This document shows, one piece after another, positions 43,890-53,420 of a stretch of 64,000 nucleotides of DNA. The stretch is from Agaribacillus aureus (GTDB taxonomy: Bacteria > Bacteroidota > Bacteroidia > Cytophagales > Cyclobacteriaceae). The position numbers were made by a program, and so were the translations under genes. Every line of letters begins with the position of its first letter. Within the stretch, counting starts at the first letter, position 1. The stretch is from positions 1-64,000 of the forward strand of contig JAUJEB010000015.1 in assembly GCA_030442055.1 (NCBI GenBank), given 5' to 3'. Below the pieces are notes generated by a model. It ran no database searches. It was not told the origin of the DNA and saw nothing but the letters and a program-made list of their open reading frames with translations.

Positions 43890-46229
43890 CTAAAACGTGT
43901 AGCTCACAGACAGTCTGCCATTAATACCCGGTTCAGACTGCCAATATAAATAGTTGCTGAAAGCAGACCCGGAGTACAGGTATTCATCTAAAATGTTGTT
44001 TACATTTAACCTGACATGGAAGTTACTGTTACGCCAGGACACCGCCCCGTCGAGCCTGAAATAGTCTGGCAACGCTGATTCGTTGTCAGCACCCCAGTTC
44101 CAGGAAGAACGGTCCACCTGGTATTGATAACCAAGTGAAATACCGAATCCTTTTAATATGGACTCGTCTTTAAAGCCATAGTTAAACCATCCGTTGGTGA
44201 TGTGCTTTGCATGTCCTGCTACCCTAAGGCCTACGTTATCGGGGTTGGTATCTTCGGTAATTTCAACGTTGGTATTAGCATAGTTTAAAACAACGTTTAA
44301 TTGCTCCGTTACCTGGCCCTGCAAATCAAACTCTATCCCTTTAGATTGTACCTCTCCCAGCTGAATGGAAAAGTTTGGATTTTCCGGATCTCCAACCAAT
44401 ATGTTTTCTTTAGTAATTTGAAAGGCGCCCAACGATGCCTTCACCTTACCATCGAAGAATGATTTCTTGATACCACCTTCTATATCTACAGCATCTTCGG
44501 GCTCAAAATTATCTCCTGAAGCGCTTAGACCTAATTGTGGAATAAATGAGTGATCATACAAACCGTAGACCGTAAGGGAAGGAATGACATCAAAACTCGC
44601 CCCAAAACGCGGTGTAATTTTGTCGTTCTTAACTTCATTACCATAAGCAAAAACCTTGGCGTCGGTGTATCTTGCCGCCAGGGTAAGTCGAAGTCTGTCC
44701 TGAGCGAGCCCTATTTCATCCTGCACATAATAACCTGTAATCTCAGCACCCTGGTAAGCGCCTTCTCCCCGGGTTTTCACGCTTTCAGACCGATCTACTT
44801 CCGGAAGTACGGAAATATTATATTCCGGGGCAAAAACATTGAAAGGACCATTGACATCAATGACACCAGCCTGATTCCAATCGGCCCAATACTTTTTATT
44901 TGAATGGTCGACTCCTGCCAGTATCTTGTGCCGGATAGCACCTGTTTTTACGTCTCCTGAAGCATAAAGCTGAGCGAATTGCGCATTGTTCAGTGCATCC
45001 CAGATGCCTACGGTACGTAATACATCTCCGTTATCTGCGACGCTGGCTACCCAGGCAGAAAAACCCTGCTGATCGTACCTGACATAGGCGTGTTGGGCTT
45101 CGACGCTCCAGTTTTCGTTAAACTTATGTGAAAAATTAGTGAATACGCTCCATTCTTTGATATCTGTTTTGGGGAAGTTACTGTCGATGGCAGTGAAATT
45201 TCTTCCCACGCTACCAAAACCACGTTCCGTCGGCCCAAAGACGTAAGCAGCACCAACATACATATCCGCCCGCTGATAGGTAAATTCGGAGGTGAGGGAG
45301 GTATTGTCTGAAATTTCATACGTGAGCGACGGAGCGATGCTGTATCGGTTGGACTCCTCAAAATCACGGTGTGACTCCTGGGTTTGATACATACCATTCA
45401 GGCGATATTGTAATCTTCCGCTGGGATTGATTTTTCCGCCCAGGTCTACGGTGCCGCGAAAGGTGTTAAAACTTCCGGCAGTCGCTGATACTTCCCTGAT
45501 TGTTCTTTTGGTTGGTTTTTTAGTGACCACATTGTAAAAGCCACCAGGTTCCCCTGCTGAAAGCATAAATCCTGCGGGGCCTTTGACAAATTCGATGCGC
45601 TCAACCATGGACATATCTTCTGCCAATGGCCCCCAGGGCATTTCTACGTTCATACCATTTCTGAATGCGGGCAATTTAAATCCACGCATATTTATGCGGG
45701 CGAAATGCCCCCAGTGCTCTATCATTTGTGCACCACTTACATTTCTTGTAATTCCCTCCATCATGCTGATTGCCTGCTGGTCTTTTATCAGCTCATTGCT
45801 AACAACCTGCACATTTTGTGGTAGTTTTGCAATCTCTGTTTTAACCCTAAGCCCCTGAGAAGGCTCTACCCTGATATAAGGATTAAGATCCGCTTCTACG
45901 ACCACTTCATTTAATTTTCTTTGATCTTCATCAAGGAAAATAGTAGGTACCTTCGTTTCCCTTCCGGCAGTAACCTTAATTTTTACTTCCTTGTCATTAA
46001 ATCCTACAAACGAGATTACCAAGGTATAGGCGCCTTCCTTCACAGATAAAAACTCGTATCTTCCATTGTTATCTGTCGTACCACCGAGGTCAGTGCCTTT
46101 TAAATAAACACTGGCAGATGGTAAACCTGTTTTATCAGCTGTTTGTACCTGCCCTGATACTTTGCCCACCTGCGCTACCGCGTTTGTAAATAATCCTAGT
46201 AAAAGTATTGTTCCAAATGTTCGTATCAT
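43890..46229 (-). CDS. TonB-dependent siderophore receptor (FhuA/FecA-like)
   Basis: About 779 aa from the ATG at 46229 (MIRTFGTILLLGLFTNAVAQ signal); an upstream in-frame Met would hide the signal. A carboxypeptidase-regulatory-like domain (about 20-105) comes first, then the plug (PQNVQVVSNELIKDQQA, NMRGFKLPAFRNGMNVEM, VERIEFVKGPAGFMLSAGEPGG) and a 22-strand barrel ending in RLSVSYTF. It imports ferric siderophores across the outer membrane. An iron box lies in its promoter spacer. Confidence 0.92.
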   Translation of the reverse strand: MIRTFGTILLLGLFTNAVAQVGKVSGQVQTADKTGLPSASVYLKGTDLGGTTDNNGRYEFLSVKEGAYTLVISFVGFNDKEVKIKVTAGRETKVPTIFLDEDQRKLNEVVVEADLNPYIRVEPSQGLRVKTEIAKLPQNVQVVSNELIKDQQAISMMEGITRNVSGAQMIEHWGHFARINMRGFKLPAFRNGMNVEMPWGPLAEDMSMVERIEFVKGPAGFMLSAGEPGGFYNVVTKKPTKRTIREVSATAGSFNTFRGTVDLGGKINPSGRLQYRLNGMYQTQESHRDFEESNRYSIAPSLTYEISDNTSLTSEFTYQRADMYVGAAYVFGPTERGFGSVGRNFTAIDSNFPKTDIKEWSVFTNFSHKFNENWSVEAQHAYVRYDQQGFSAWVASVADNGDVLRTVGIWDALNNAQFAQLYASGDVKTGAIRHKILAGVDHSNKKYWADWNQAGVIDVNGPFNVFAPEYNISVLPEVDRSESVKTRGEGAYQGAEITGYYVQDEIGLAQDRLRLTLAARYTDAKVFAYGNEVKNDKITPRFGASFDVIPSLTVYGLYDHSFIPQLGLSASGDNFEPEDAVDIEGGIKKSFFDGKVKASLGAFQITKENILVGDPENPNFSIQLGEVQSKGIEFDLQGQVTEQLNVVLNYANTNVEITEDTNPDNVGLRVAGHAKHITNGWFNYGFKDESILKGFGISLGYQYQVDRSSWNWGADNESALPDYFRLDGAVSWRNSNFHVRLNVNNILDEYLYSGSAFSNYLYWQSEPGINGRLSVSYTF

Positions 46230-46255
46230 TTTATTGATTGGTTTAGTTTGATGCG

Positions 46256-46287
46256 CAAAATTATTATTTAGAACCAATCTAAACAAT
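46256..46287 (-). promoter_or_regulatory. Promoter of TonB receptor 1
   Basis: On the minus strand ATTG (46287-46284), 20 nt, then TAATTTTG (46263-46256). The iron box TTTAGA-N5-TCTAAA at 46267-46283 fills the spacer, so repressor binding would block RNA polymerase. Confidence 0.55.
46267..46283. promoter_or_regulatory. Iron-repressor-type operator
   Basis: TTTAGAACCAATCTAAA, six-base arms spaced by five, lies inside the receptor promoter. Four related sites lie at iron genes in this window. Confidence 0.65.
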
Positions 46288-46410
46288 CGCTAAAATTAGC
46301 TAAATGGGGTCATTATGAGTAGGTATTTTACACACCGGGGGAATGACTCAACACGCCATTAATGCCGGTATTGGCAAGTTCTGCCAATGGTGTGATTAAC
46401 TATCACTAGC

Positions 46411-46469
46411 GATCAAATATACCTAGGTATTGGGATTGATAACTAACGCTGAGTGAGTGATATTTGATC
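46411..46469. repeat. 10-bp inverted repeat with 39-nt spacer
   Basis: GATCAAATAT (46411-46420) pairs perfectly with ATATTTGATC (46460-46469). It stands between the receptor promoter and the small Cys gene pair. It may be two half sites of a DNA-binding protein. Confidence 0.55.
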
Positions 46470-46476
46470 AAAAATT

Positions 46477-46495
46477 ATTTAGAATTATTCTAAAT
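46477..46495. promoter_or_regulatory. Iron-repressor-type operator
   Basis: ATTTAGAATTATTCTAAAT is a 19-bp perfect palindrome around one central T, 78 bp before the small gene at 46573. Confidence 0.7.
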
Positions 46496-46572
46496 TATAA
46501 GGAAATCTTTGGAGCCGTGTGCCGCATGCCTAACGAAGTCTGAGGTTCATAAAAGCTTAAATTCTTAATACC

Positions 46573-46749
46573 ATGAACAGCGCTGGTTATGATCAACTAT
46601 CAAACCTGATAACGGTCGAATTGAATCGCGAATATCCCAATGTGGTAAAACTCAAAACTATTGTGGAGGAATCAAATTGTCCATACCTAAGGAAGCTGGT
46701 ATTGACAAAAATTAAAGCATTTAAAAATGGACTACCCATAAAGAAATAA
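46573..46749 (+). CDS. Small protein of the iron region (58 aa)
   Basis: Reads MNSAGYDQLSNLITVELNRE and continues with VEESNCPYLRKLVLTKIKAF to KNGLPIKK. It is basic and helical with one Cys, and no family is recognised. It ends 4 bp before the Cys-rich gene at 46754 and follows an iron-type operator, so the two form an iron-responsive pair. Confidence 0.6.
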   Translation: MNSAGYDQLSNLITVELNREYPNVVKLKTIVEESNCPYLRKLVLTKIKAFKNGLPIKK

Positions 46750-46753
46750 ATAT

Positions 46754-47080
46754 ATGATTTGCAACCCTGAATTAATTGTAAATGGAACATATTTCAATGT
46801 TTCCCAATGTACCGATTGTCACCGAGTAGGCCTGTATTATAAAAATCTATTGGTTGGCTTTAACCCCAAACAGTTTATGGCATTTGCTCAATCTTTCAGT
46901 GAAATAAATTTTGAAAAGGCGGCCGTCAGATTTCCTGACGACCTTGAACACATTGTAGTAAATACCTGTCACCGGGATATTCAGTTTACTTTTACCAAAG
47001 CCGAATTTGAAGAGTTCAGAGAGACGTGTCAGAAAGCCCTCATCATCGTAAAAGCAAATCAGATTTTGAGGGTAAAATAA
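46754..47080 (+). CDS. Cys-rich small protein, second DUF6686-like copy
   Basis: A 108-aa protein of the same size and general plan as the one at 36418: CTDCHRVGLYYKNLLVGF with CxxC near the start, then FMAFAQSF and a Cys-containing NTCHRDIQFTFTKAEFEEFRE. Its placement next to another iron box suggests that the two copies share an iron-linked role such as metal or cluster handling. The family label is tentative. Confidence 0.65.
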   Translation: MICNPELIVNGTYFNVSQCTDCHRVGLYYKNLLVGFNPKQFMAFAQSFSEINFEKAAVRFPDDLEHIVVNTCHRDIQFTFTKAEFEEFRETCQKALIIVKANQILRVK

Positions 47081-47124
47081 GTATTCCCGATCCATCACTC
47101 AATGCCAGTAATACTAACAAACCC

Positions 47125-50100
47125 TTATTTGACCTTTTCAAAATCGTAGGCTACCTGATCCACCAAATCCGCCGGAAGTCTTGTTTTCAAATGATTGTAA
47201 AGGGTTGAAAATGACATGGCCTGCCTATCGAATTTGTCTATTACTTGCAGCATCTCCCGGTTGAAGGCCTGATGCCCTAGTTTTTGACTTAACGCATAGA
47301 TGGCAACCGTTCCTTTATTCTTCTCCAGGTAGTCAACGCCATCCGCGTATATTAACGGTGGTTCAACATTTGGTTCATTTCCTCTTTCTTTGCCATAGGC
47401 ATCCTTCTTTTTCTGCAAAAGCCCGTCAACCGCTTCCTCGCCATAGGTTTGTCTGACGACTTGTAAGGCCAATGCCTCCGGCAGGGCTACTTTTAAGATG
47501 TCTGCGCCCTGCACATTGCCTATCAGCACACGTTGATATAGCCAATGACGCATCAGCTGGGTGGCAGTTGAAAACATGATATAGGCTTTTTCCTCAATCC
47601 CGGAACTATCCGCTATCCATCCTTCTTTCTCAGAAATGGCTATACCATTTGGAAAAGTGTAATGCTCGTTTTGGTAAAATGGAATTTCTACTAACCGAAC
47701 CTCACTAAAAGGATAAGTTCCCAATTCCTCATTAATGAAATCTATTGACGATTGAATGGATTTTTGATAAAGCGGGAGATTAAATGTATGTTCCTTTTTA
47801 TGAAAGATCCCGACCTTGATGGTTTTGACCTGAAACTCAATTTTTTCAAATGATCCCGAACAAAAGTACCATTCAAAAGGCGAAGCAGCTTCCAATTCAT
47901 ATTCAAAGTAATTTCTATGACCTTGCTTGCTGGAGTGCTTAAGTACGCCGGGGGCCACGACTGTTTGCCCTTCGCTGGTACTTACTCTAATTTTCCCGCC
48001 TAACCAAAGTGCATCAGGCGAAAAAGCGTCCTGCCATAACCTTATGCTATCTTCCACAGGGGCCATCCGTGAATTGATCTTTCCTAATCCTTGATCTACT
48101 CTGTCCCTGTTTTTATTCAATTCGCGATCTGCGTGATAACCAATTGTCGGCAAAATATCCCTGGCATCCATAAAAAGACCATTAAACGCCAGGTCCGGTT
48201 GGGCATCACTCTGGGTAAATCCGTCGTAGCATTTTTCTGCCTTTATCGTAATATTTACACGCTCCAAACTGTCGAGTCTGTACGCAACAGCGACGATGTC
48301 CATTTCCTTATCTTCCCAGGCCACGCCTACCGATTCGCCATTCCACAGAATATCTTTGATATCTACAAATTCTGCAGTGTTCAGATACAATGTATCAATA
48401 CTTACGCTATGCAAATTTGTTAACTGCATATCTGCCTGATAGGTGGCTTTCCTTATTTCCGGAAACAGGTCAAGGGACAGGTCTATACCCGTAATGACGG
48501 GCTGGGGAATTTCCTCGATCCACTTGTACTTTTGTTCGTAGGTAGCATCTTTCAGGTTAGCCATGGCGTCTGTCTCAAAGTTGCCCTTGTCATTAACCTC
48601 ACGTACAATAAATGATTGGAGAAAGAAAAAGCCGATGAGACAAATCAAAACCACAAATTTGCCGTACCAATTGATCTGGTTGGTTTGAAAGGTAAGCTTC
48701 TTAACAAAACTTAATGATGCTCCTCGCCGCCAAAAATGAATGCCAAGTAATACAAAAACAACTGCCAGGGTGGCCCACATGATGAAATACCAAAAAGAGG
48801 CGATTGACCATATACCATATCCGTTCATTTCAGAAAAATCCTCTATACCTGGTGTTAAAGCATAGCCAAACCTCAGCTCTTCCATAATCCCCATGTCAAA
48901 ACTGATAATATTAAAGAAATAATAACCTACACCCAGGATGTGGGTAAGAAACCTGTGCCCCGTCAACCCGGCCAGGAAAAATACCAGCGCGATATTGAGG
49001 ATATAAGTAAGCCAACCCCATTTGTAACCAAGCAGGTCTCCGGCATACAACCCCGGGTCTATTTCCTTCCAGCCGCCCATCAGTATCTGTGCTAACACGC
49101 CACAAACAATAATGGTAAGTGCCATTATCAGCGCTACCCCACACATGGCAACAAATTTTGATAGTTGACCGACCCATACCGGAACAGGTAAGGCATCGGT
49201 AATTTGCCAGATATTGGCCGTTTTATCCTTAAAAAACAATTCTCCGGCCCAGATCATCAATAACATCATAATGAACGCCCCCATGGTAAGCCTGGCCAGC
49301 GTCATGGAAGAGGTAAGTGGTTGCTGTGGCCCTAGGTAGTAGGTGGCGTTCCACATGATGTTTTGTAAAAAGAACATTAATCCCAGAATTCCCACAATAA
49401 TCTTGAAGTTAACCGGTCGTACTACATTCCTGAACTCCAGCACGGAAAGTCGCCAGAATTTCCGTATATATTCAATCGCTGAAAAAATAAGCCTCACATG
49501 GGGTACAGCAATTTCCTTTTTAGACACCGGGGTGCTAGAATCTATGGCTTTCTTTCTGCCCCTTAAAGAAATTGCACCTATAAAGTCTTTAAATGAAAAC
49601 TTCCTGTAAGCATACCAGAACAATAGCAGGCTTCCCCCCAGCCAAATGAGGCGGTTTAAAAAGTAAATGGAATTTAGCGGCAGATAGGCCGTATTTTTTG
49701 CATCTGCGGGTAGGGCATCAAGCACTTGCGCGGTATACACATAGGCAAACGGATCTATTAACTCAATAAACGTCGTATCAGCAGCATTACCACTGACAGT
49801 CTCTGCCACCAAAAATAGCATCACATAGGCAAATACGCTCAAATATCCCGCCGCCATTCTTTTGAAAATTACCAAAGAGGCAAAACATACAATCGTGAGC
49901 ATCAAAAGATTAGAAACGGTTAAAAGCAAAAACCCGTGGGTCATTTGTCCCCAGGGAGTGGGACCGAACTTATCAGGTGTACCGATGCCCGAAAAGGGTA
50001 CCAGGACCATGCCAACAAATATGCCTGCTCCAAGAATAACATTGATTAAAAAAGCCGACAAAAACCTTCCTGCGAAGAATCTTTTTTCATTAATCGGAAG

Positions 50101-50373
50101 CGCATAAATAATGCCGGCAGATTTGTATTGAATATCCTTATAAAGCACAGTCCCTGTAATAATTGATATAATCACAATGAGGATAATGCCGCCGCCTGCA
50201 AAGTTTTTATAGAATAATGCCGCTCCATTCATGAGAGTGGCGTCATTTACGTAATATTCGTAACTGCCTTGCGTATACCAGATACCCTGAAAGACCAGCA
50301 TTAAAAAAAACAAAAGGGTCATCGGCTGCTTGAAGCGGGCCCTTAGTTCGAATTTTAAGATTTTAGAAATCAT
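47125..50373 (-). CDS. ABC-2 permease fused to inactive M1 peptidase-like domain
   Basis: A 1,082-aa protein. The first 590 residues hold two ABC-2-type permease halves with about 12 helices. A C-terminal part (about 610-1082) resembles M1 aminopeptidase N: an N-terminal beta domain (ITGIDLSLDLFPEIRKATYQAD) and a catalytic-like helix. The zinc motif HELAHQWW is replaced by TQLMRHWL at about residue 940, so both His and the Glu are lost; the later Glu survives in LPEALALQ. The domain is probably a non-enzymatic binding module. It is transcribed with the ATPase gene upstream (gap 11 bp). Such fusions are known in Bacteroidota; substrate unknown. Confidence 0.85.
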   Translation of the reverse strand: MISKILKFELRARFKQPMTLLFFLMLVFQGIWYTQGSYEYYVNDATLMNGAALFYKNFAGGGIILIVIISIITGTVLYKDIQYKSAGIIYALPINEKRFFAGRFLSAFLINVILGAGIFVGMVLVPFSGIGTPDKFGPTPWGQMTHGFLLLTVSNLLMLTIVCFASLVIFKRMAAGYLSVFAYVMLFLVAETVSGNAADTTFIELIDPFAYVYTAQVLDALPADAKNTAYLPLNSIYFLNRLIWLGGSLLLFWYAYRKFSFKDFIGAISLRGRKKAIDSSTPVSKKEIAVPHVRLIFSAIEYIRKFWRLSVLEFRNVVRPVNFKIIVGILGLMFFLQNIMWNATYYLGPQQPLTSSMTLARLTMGAFIMMLLMIWAGELFFKDKTANIWQITDALPVPVWVGQLSKFVAMCGVALIMALTIIVCGVLAQILMGGWKEIDPGLYAGDLLGYKWGWLTYILNIALVFFLAGLTGHRFLTHILGVGYYFFNIISFDMGIMEELRFGYALTPGIEDFSEMNGYGIWSIASFWYFIMWATLAVVFVLLGIHFWRRGASLSFVKKLTFQTNQINWYGKFVVLICLIGFFFLQSFIVREVNDKGNFETDAMANLKDATYEQKYKWIEEIPQPVITGIDLSLDLFPEIRKATYQADMQLTNLHSVSIDTLYLNTAEFVDIKDILWNGESVGVAWEDKEMDIVAVAYRLDSLERVNITIKAEKCYDGFTQSDAQPDLAFNGLFMDARDILPTIGYHADRELNKNRDRVDQGLGKINSRMAPVEDSIRLWQDAFSPDALWLGGKIRVSTSEGQTVVAPGVLKHSSKQGHRNYFEYELEAASPFEWYFCSGSFEKIEFQVKTIKVGIFHKKEHTFNLPLYQKSIQSSIDFINEELGTYPFSEVRLVEIPFYQNEHYTFPNGIAISEKEGWIADSSGIEEKAYIMFSTATQLMRHWLYQRVLIGNVQGADILKVALPEALALQVVRQTYGEEAVDGLLQKKKDAYGKERGNEPNVEPPLIYADGVDYLEKNKGTVAIYALSQKLGHQAFNREMLQVIDKFDRQAMSFSTLYNHLKTRLPADLVDQVAYDFEKVK

Positions 50374-50384
50374 CGGATTGGTAT

Positions 50385-51272
50385 TTAAGCGCCTACAGCA
50401 ATTTTCTTTTTTGATAAAACATTAAAATAAGCGTCCTCCAATGTAGGGGCCTTTGACCAGAAATTACCATCAGGTAAATCATCAGCTATTACGGTGATCA
50501 TCAGCTTGCCCAGGTGAAAGCGACTGGATATAACATTCATTTGATTCTCATATTTGACCAGCTCATGCTTCTCGATCGGCTTTTCCCACAACCTTCCCTG
50601 TAGCGCTGCCTCAACATCATCAGGCGTTCCAGTAAGTAAAACCTCTCCTTTTCCGATGATAGCCATCTGGCTACAAAGTGTACTCACGTCCTCCACGATG
50701 TGGGTAGAGAGGATCACGACTGTATTTTCACCGATCTCTGAAAGCAAGTTGTAAAACCTATTCCTTTCCATCGGGTCGAGACCGGCTGTTGGTTCATCTA
50801 CAATGATCAATTTAGGTTCGCCTAAGAGCGCCTGGGCTATGCCAAATCTTTGCTTCATACCTCCTGAATAACCGCCCAGCTTTTTATTTCGCACATCCCA
50901 TAAATTTACCTTTTCCAGCAGGGCCTCCACCTGCATTTTTCTTTCAGAGGCATTCACTATGCCCTTCATATCGGCAATATGCATCAGTAACTCCGTTGCC
51001 GTTACTGTTGGGTATACCCCAAATTCCTGGGGTAAATAGCCAAGTACCTCTCTCAATTTATCGGGCTGCCGGCCCACGTCTATATCGTCAAAACGGATAG
51101 TGCCGCTATCGGGATCCTGAAGTGTGGCAATGGTCCGCATCAAGGTAGATTTTCCGGCACCATTCTGGCCGAGCAAGCCAAACATCCCTTTATTAATGGT
51201 GAGACTTACATTTTTCAGTGCCTGCACACCGTTGCTATAGGTTTTATTAAGGTTTTCTATGGTTAAATTCAT
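50385..51272 (-). CDS. ABC transporter ATP-binding protein
   Basis: A 295-aa ATPase: Walker A GLLGQNGAGKST, Q-loop LPQEFGVYP, signature YSGGMKQRFG, Walker B LIIVDEPTAGLD and H-switch STHIVEDV. It pairs with the fused permease that follows. The class fits export or membrane-remodelling ABC-2 systems. Confidence 0.94.
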   Translation of the reverse strand: MNLTIENLNKTYSNGVQALKNVSLTINKGMFGLLGQNGAGKSTLMRTIATLQDPDSGTIRFDDIDVGRQPDKLREVLGYLPQEFGVYPTVTATELLMHIADMKGIVNASERKMQVEALLEKVNLWDVRNKKLGGYSGGMKQRFGIAQALLGEPKLIIVDEPTAGLDPMERNRFYNLLSEIGENTVVILSTHIVEDVSTLCSQMAIIGKGEVLLTGTPDDVEAALQGRLWEKPIEKHELVKYENQMNVISSRFHLGKLMITVIADDLPDGNFWSKAPTLEDAYFNVLSKKKIAVGA

Positions 51273-51296
51273 GGTTAAAATGTTTGGTATTTTAGG

Positions 51297-51974
51297 TTAA
51301 ATTTTCTTGGTAATCCAGCCACCGTAAATAGTCGATTGGTGAAACCGGACGGGTTTTTCGAAACCGGCAGCTTCCAGCAAACCGATTAGCCTTTTCTCTG
51401 GTATATAATGTATTTGTGTCTTTATTTTTTCAAGTCGCTCATCTATAATTACAGGATCCATATCAGCTGGCAGCGTATGGCGAAGAATGTCAAGATTCTG
51501 TCTGATTTCGTTCTGATCGCCAAAGATGTCAACTAATACAAAAGGGGAATTGGCTTCCAGCCTTGAGGAGATACTTTCCAATAAGTTTTGCTTGGCGCCA
51601 TCATCTGGTAAAAAGTGTAATACCAGTATCAAGGTCGCCGCACCAAAAAGCCCGGATGGTGCTAAATCCTGTACTTGCCTGCAGGCTATCGATATATTTT
51701 TATGGTCTGCCACTTTCTTCCTGGCAAGGGCAATCATTTCCGGTGAAGGATCTATACCGGTTATAGGCCAGTCTAAACCCGATTGCCGAAAAGCAAGTAT
51801 TTCATTGCCAGTACCACAGCCTACCACCAAAAGTTCCTTATTGCCGGTATCATTAGCATCCTTTACAAGTGCCGGCAACAGGTTGATGACAAACTGATAA
51901 TGCGGCATCCATACCGATATAAAATCATCATAATTAGCCGCTCTTTCCTTTTCAAATAACTCTACATCTTTCAT
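51297..51974 (-). CDS. Class I SAM-dependent methyltransferase
   Basis: A 225-aa soluble enzyme with motif I LLVVGCGTGNEIL (about residues 48-60), GIDPSPEMIALARKKV, and FGAATLILVLHFLPDDGAKQNLL. It belongs to the methyltransferase 12/25 group. The substrate is not evident. It lies 24 bp upstream of the ATPase gene and downstream of the MATE gene in the receptor 2 operon, so it may modify a siderophore or a ligand that the exporters handle. Confidence 0.85.
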   Translation of the reverse strand: MKDVELFEKERAANYDDFISVWMPHYQFVINLLPALVKDANDTGNKELLVVGCGTGNEILAFRQSGLDWPITGIDPSPEMIALARKKVADHKNISIACRQVQDLAPSGLFGAATLILVLHFLPDDGAKQNLLESISSRLEANSPFVLVDIFGDQNEIRQNLDILRHTLPADMDPVIIDERLEKIKTQIHYIPEKRLIGLLEAAGFEKPVRFHQSTIYGGWITKKI

Positions 51975-52049
51975 AAACTACCATTAGACTATTTCAACAC
52001 ATTTCGTTATGTCTGCGGATAAAACACGATATCTTTTGTCTCTCCTTGA

Positions 52050-53420
52050 TCATGCCGACTCCGGGAGTCCTGGTGATGGTTTCAATTTCAAGAACAGCTT
52101 TCTTACCACCAGCAATATCCAGATGCTGATAACCACGTCTATGAGTGTAGCGCCATAGTACACCCAGTTAACGCCAAAATATTTCGGAAGCAACAACATC
52201 ACGGGGACATAAAACACCAGCTGCCGGGCCATTCCGATAATACTACCATATTTCTCCTCATTGATAGCCGGAAAAAAGGTCAGCGACATGAATACAAAAG
52301 GCAGAACCGGCAATGCCAGCATGTAGATCTGAAAATTGAAAAGATCCTGCCCTGAAAATACCAGCTGCGGAAGCACCAGTCTGAGAGAGGCTTCAGGAAA
52401 TATCATGAGTGCCAACCAAAAGGGAGCAACAATATATAAACCCGTTTTGGTAAATAGCAAAAAGCTGTCTTTTACCCGGTAGTACAAGCCGGCGCCAAAA
52501 TTAATGCCTATAACAGGCTGCAGCGCACGCATCAAACCAAACAGCGGGGTCATAATAAAGAGCAGAATGCGATTGGCTGCTGCAAAAAAAGCCAGATCCT
52601 TTTCATCGCCTGCACCCACTATGGCATTAAATACGACAATGGCTTGTACCAACCCCATAATGGTTAAGATGAAGCCGGGAAATCCCATTTTTAATATAGA
52701 CTGAAAAACAGCCTTATCATAAATCAGGGAGTTGATATTGCTGTTGAACGATGCCTTGCCACGGTTAAAATAAAGGTAGCCAACTATACAATAGATCAAC
52801 ATGCCAATATTGGTTGCCCATGCCGCTCCGGCCACGCCCATTTCCAAATAACGAATAAAAAGAGGTGTGAGCACAAGGTTAACAATCAAACCATAACTCA
52901 TCATTATGGCGGCCGTTTTCATTCTTCCTTCACCCCGTATAATGAAGTTAAGCCCAAGACCGTAAACCCAAAATGGTGATGCGAGCAGAGTGATCCTGAA
53001 ATAATCAACGCCATAAGCCAGCACCTCTCCGCTTCCACCCATCATCCGGATCAATGGACTGGCAAAAAAGTATGAAGGAATGGCAAAGATACCGGTTGTA
53101 ACCAGCATCACAAGCGTCGAATTAGCAAGGATTTTTTCCTGGGTCGCCATGTCATCCTTTCCTATGGCAATACTGAGTAAATTGGCAGCCCCTGTTCCTG
53201 CCCATGCCCCAAAACCCATCATAATAGACGCCAAAGGATAGGCCAGTGCCACACCGGACAAGGCTGTTTCATCCATCAACTGCCCGATGTATACGGTATC
53301 CATAAAAGCGTTTAAACCAAAAAGTACCATGGCCAGAATGGCTGGCAGAGATAACTTCCACATCACCTTTGTCAGTGCTTCATTTAGTATGAGTTCTTTT
53401 TGCCGGTCTTTTAAATCCAT
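52050..53420 (-). CDS. MATE family efflux transporter
   Basis: A 456-aa exporter with 12 helices: VMWKLSLPAILAMVLFGLNAFMDTVYIGQ, the GAWAGTGAANLLSIAIG stretch, GFPGFILTIMGLVQAIVVFNAIVG and ALQPVIGINFGAG. MATE transporters export organic molecules with Na+ or H+. It overlaps the DoxX-like gene by 10 bp. Its place in a TonB receptor operon suggests export of a siderophore or its breakdown product. Confidence 0.92.
   Translation of the reverse strand: MDLKDRQKELILNEALTKVMWKLSLPAILAMVLFGLNAFMDTVYIGQLMDETALSGVALAYPLASIMMGFGAWAGTGAANLLSIAIGKDDMATQEKILANSTLVMLVTTGIFAIPSYFFASPLIRMMGGSGEVLAYGVDYFRITLLASPFWVYGLGLNFIIRGEGRMKTAAIMMSYGLIVNLVLTPLFIRYLEMGVAGAAWATNIGMLIYCIVGYLYFNRGKASFNSNINSLIYDKAVFQSILKMGFPGFILTIMGLVQAIVVFNAIVGAGDEKDLAFFAAANRILLFIMTPLFGLMRALQPVIGINFGAGLYYRVKDSFLLFTKTGLYIVAPFWLALMIFPEASLRLVLPQLVFSGQDLFNFQIYMLALPVLPFVFMSLTFFPAINEEKYGSIIGMARQLVFYVPVMLLLPKYFGVNWVYYGATLIDVVISIWILLVVRKLFLKLKPSPGLPESA

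Larger units (their letters stand above)
46230..46572. other. Divergent regulatory region of receptor 1 and the small Cys gene pair
   Basis: A 343-bp region with two iron-type boxes (46267-46283 and 46477-46495), AATCGCTA at 46285-46292, a 10-bp inverted repeat (46411-46420 and 46460-46469) and the promoter of the receptor. No gene. Confidence 0.6.

Noticed and set aside
44550-44903. A plus-strand ORF inside the first TonB receptor gene
   Set aside because: It is antisense to a strong coding region and its translation has no domain pattern.
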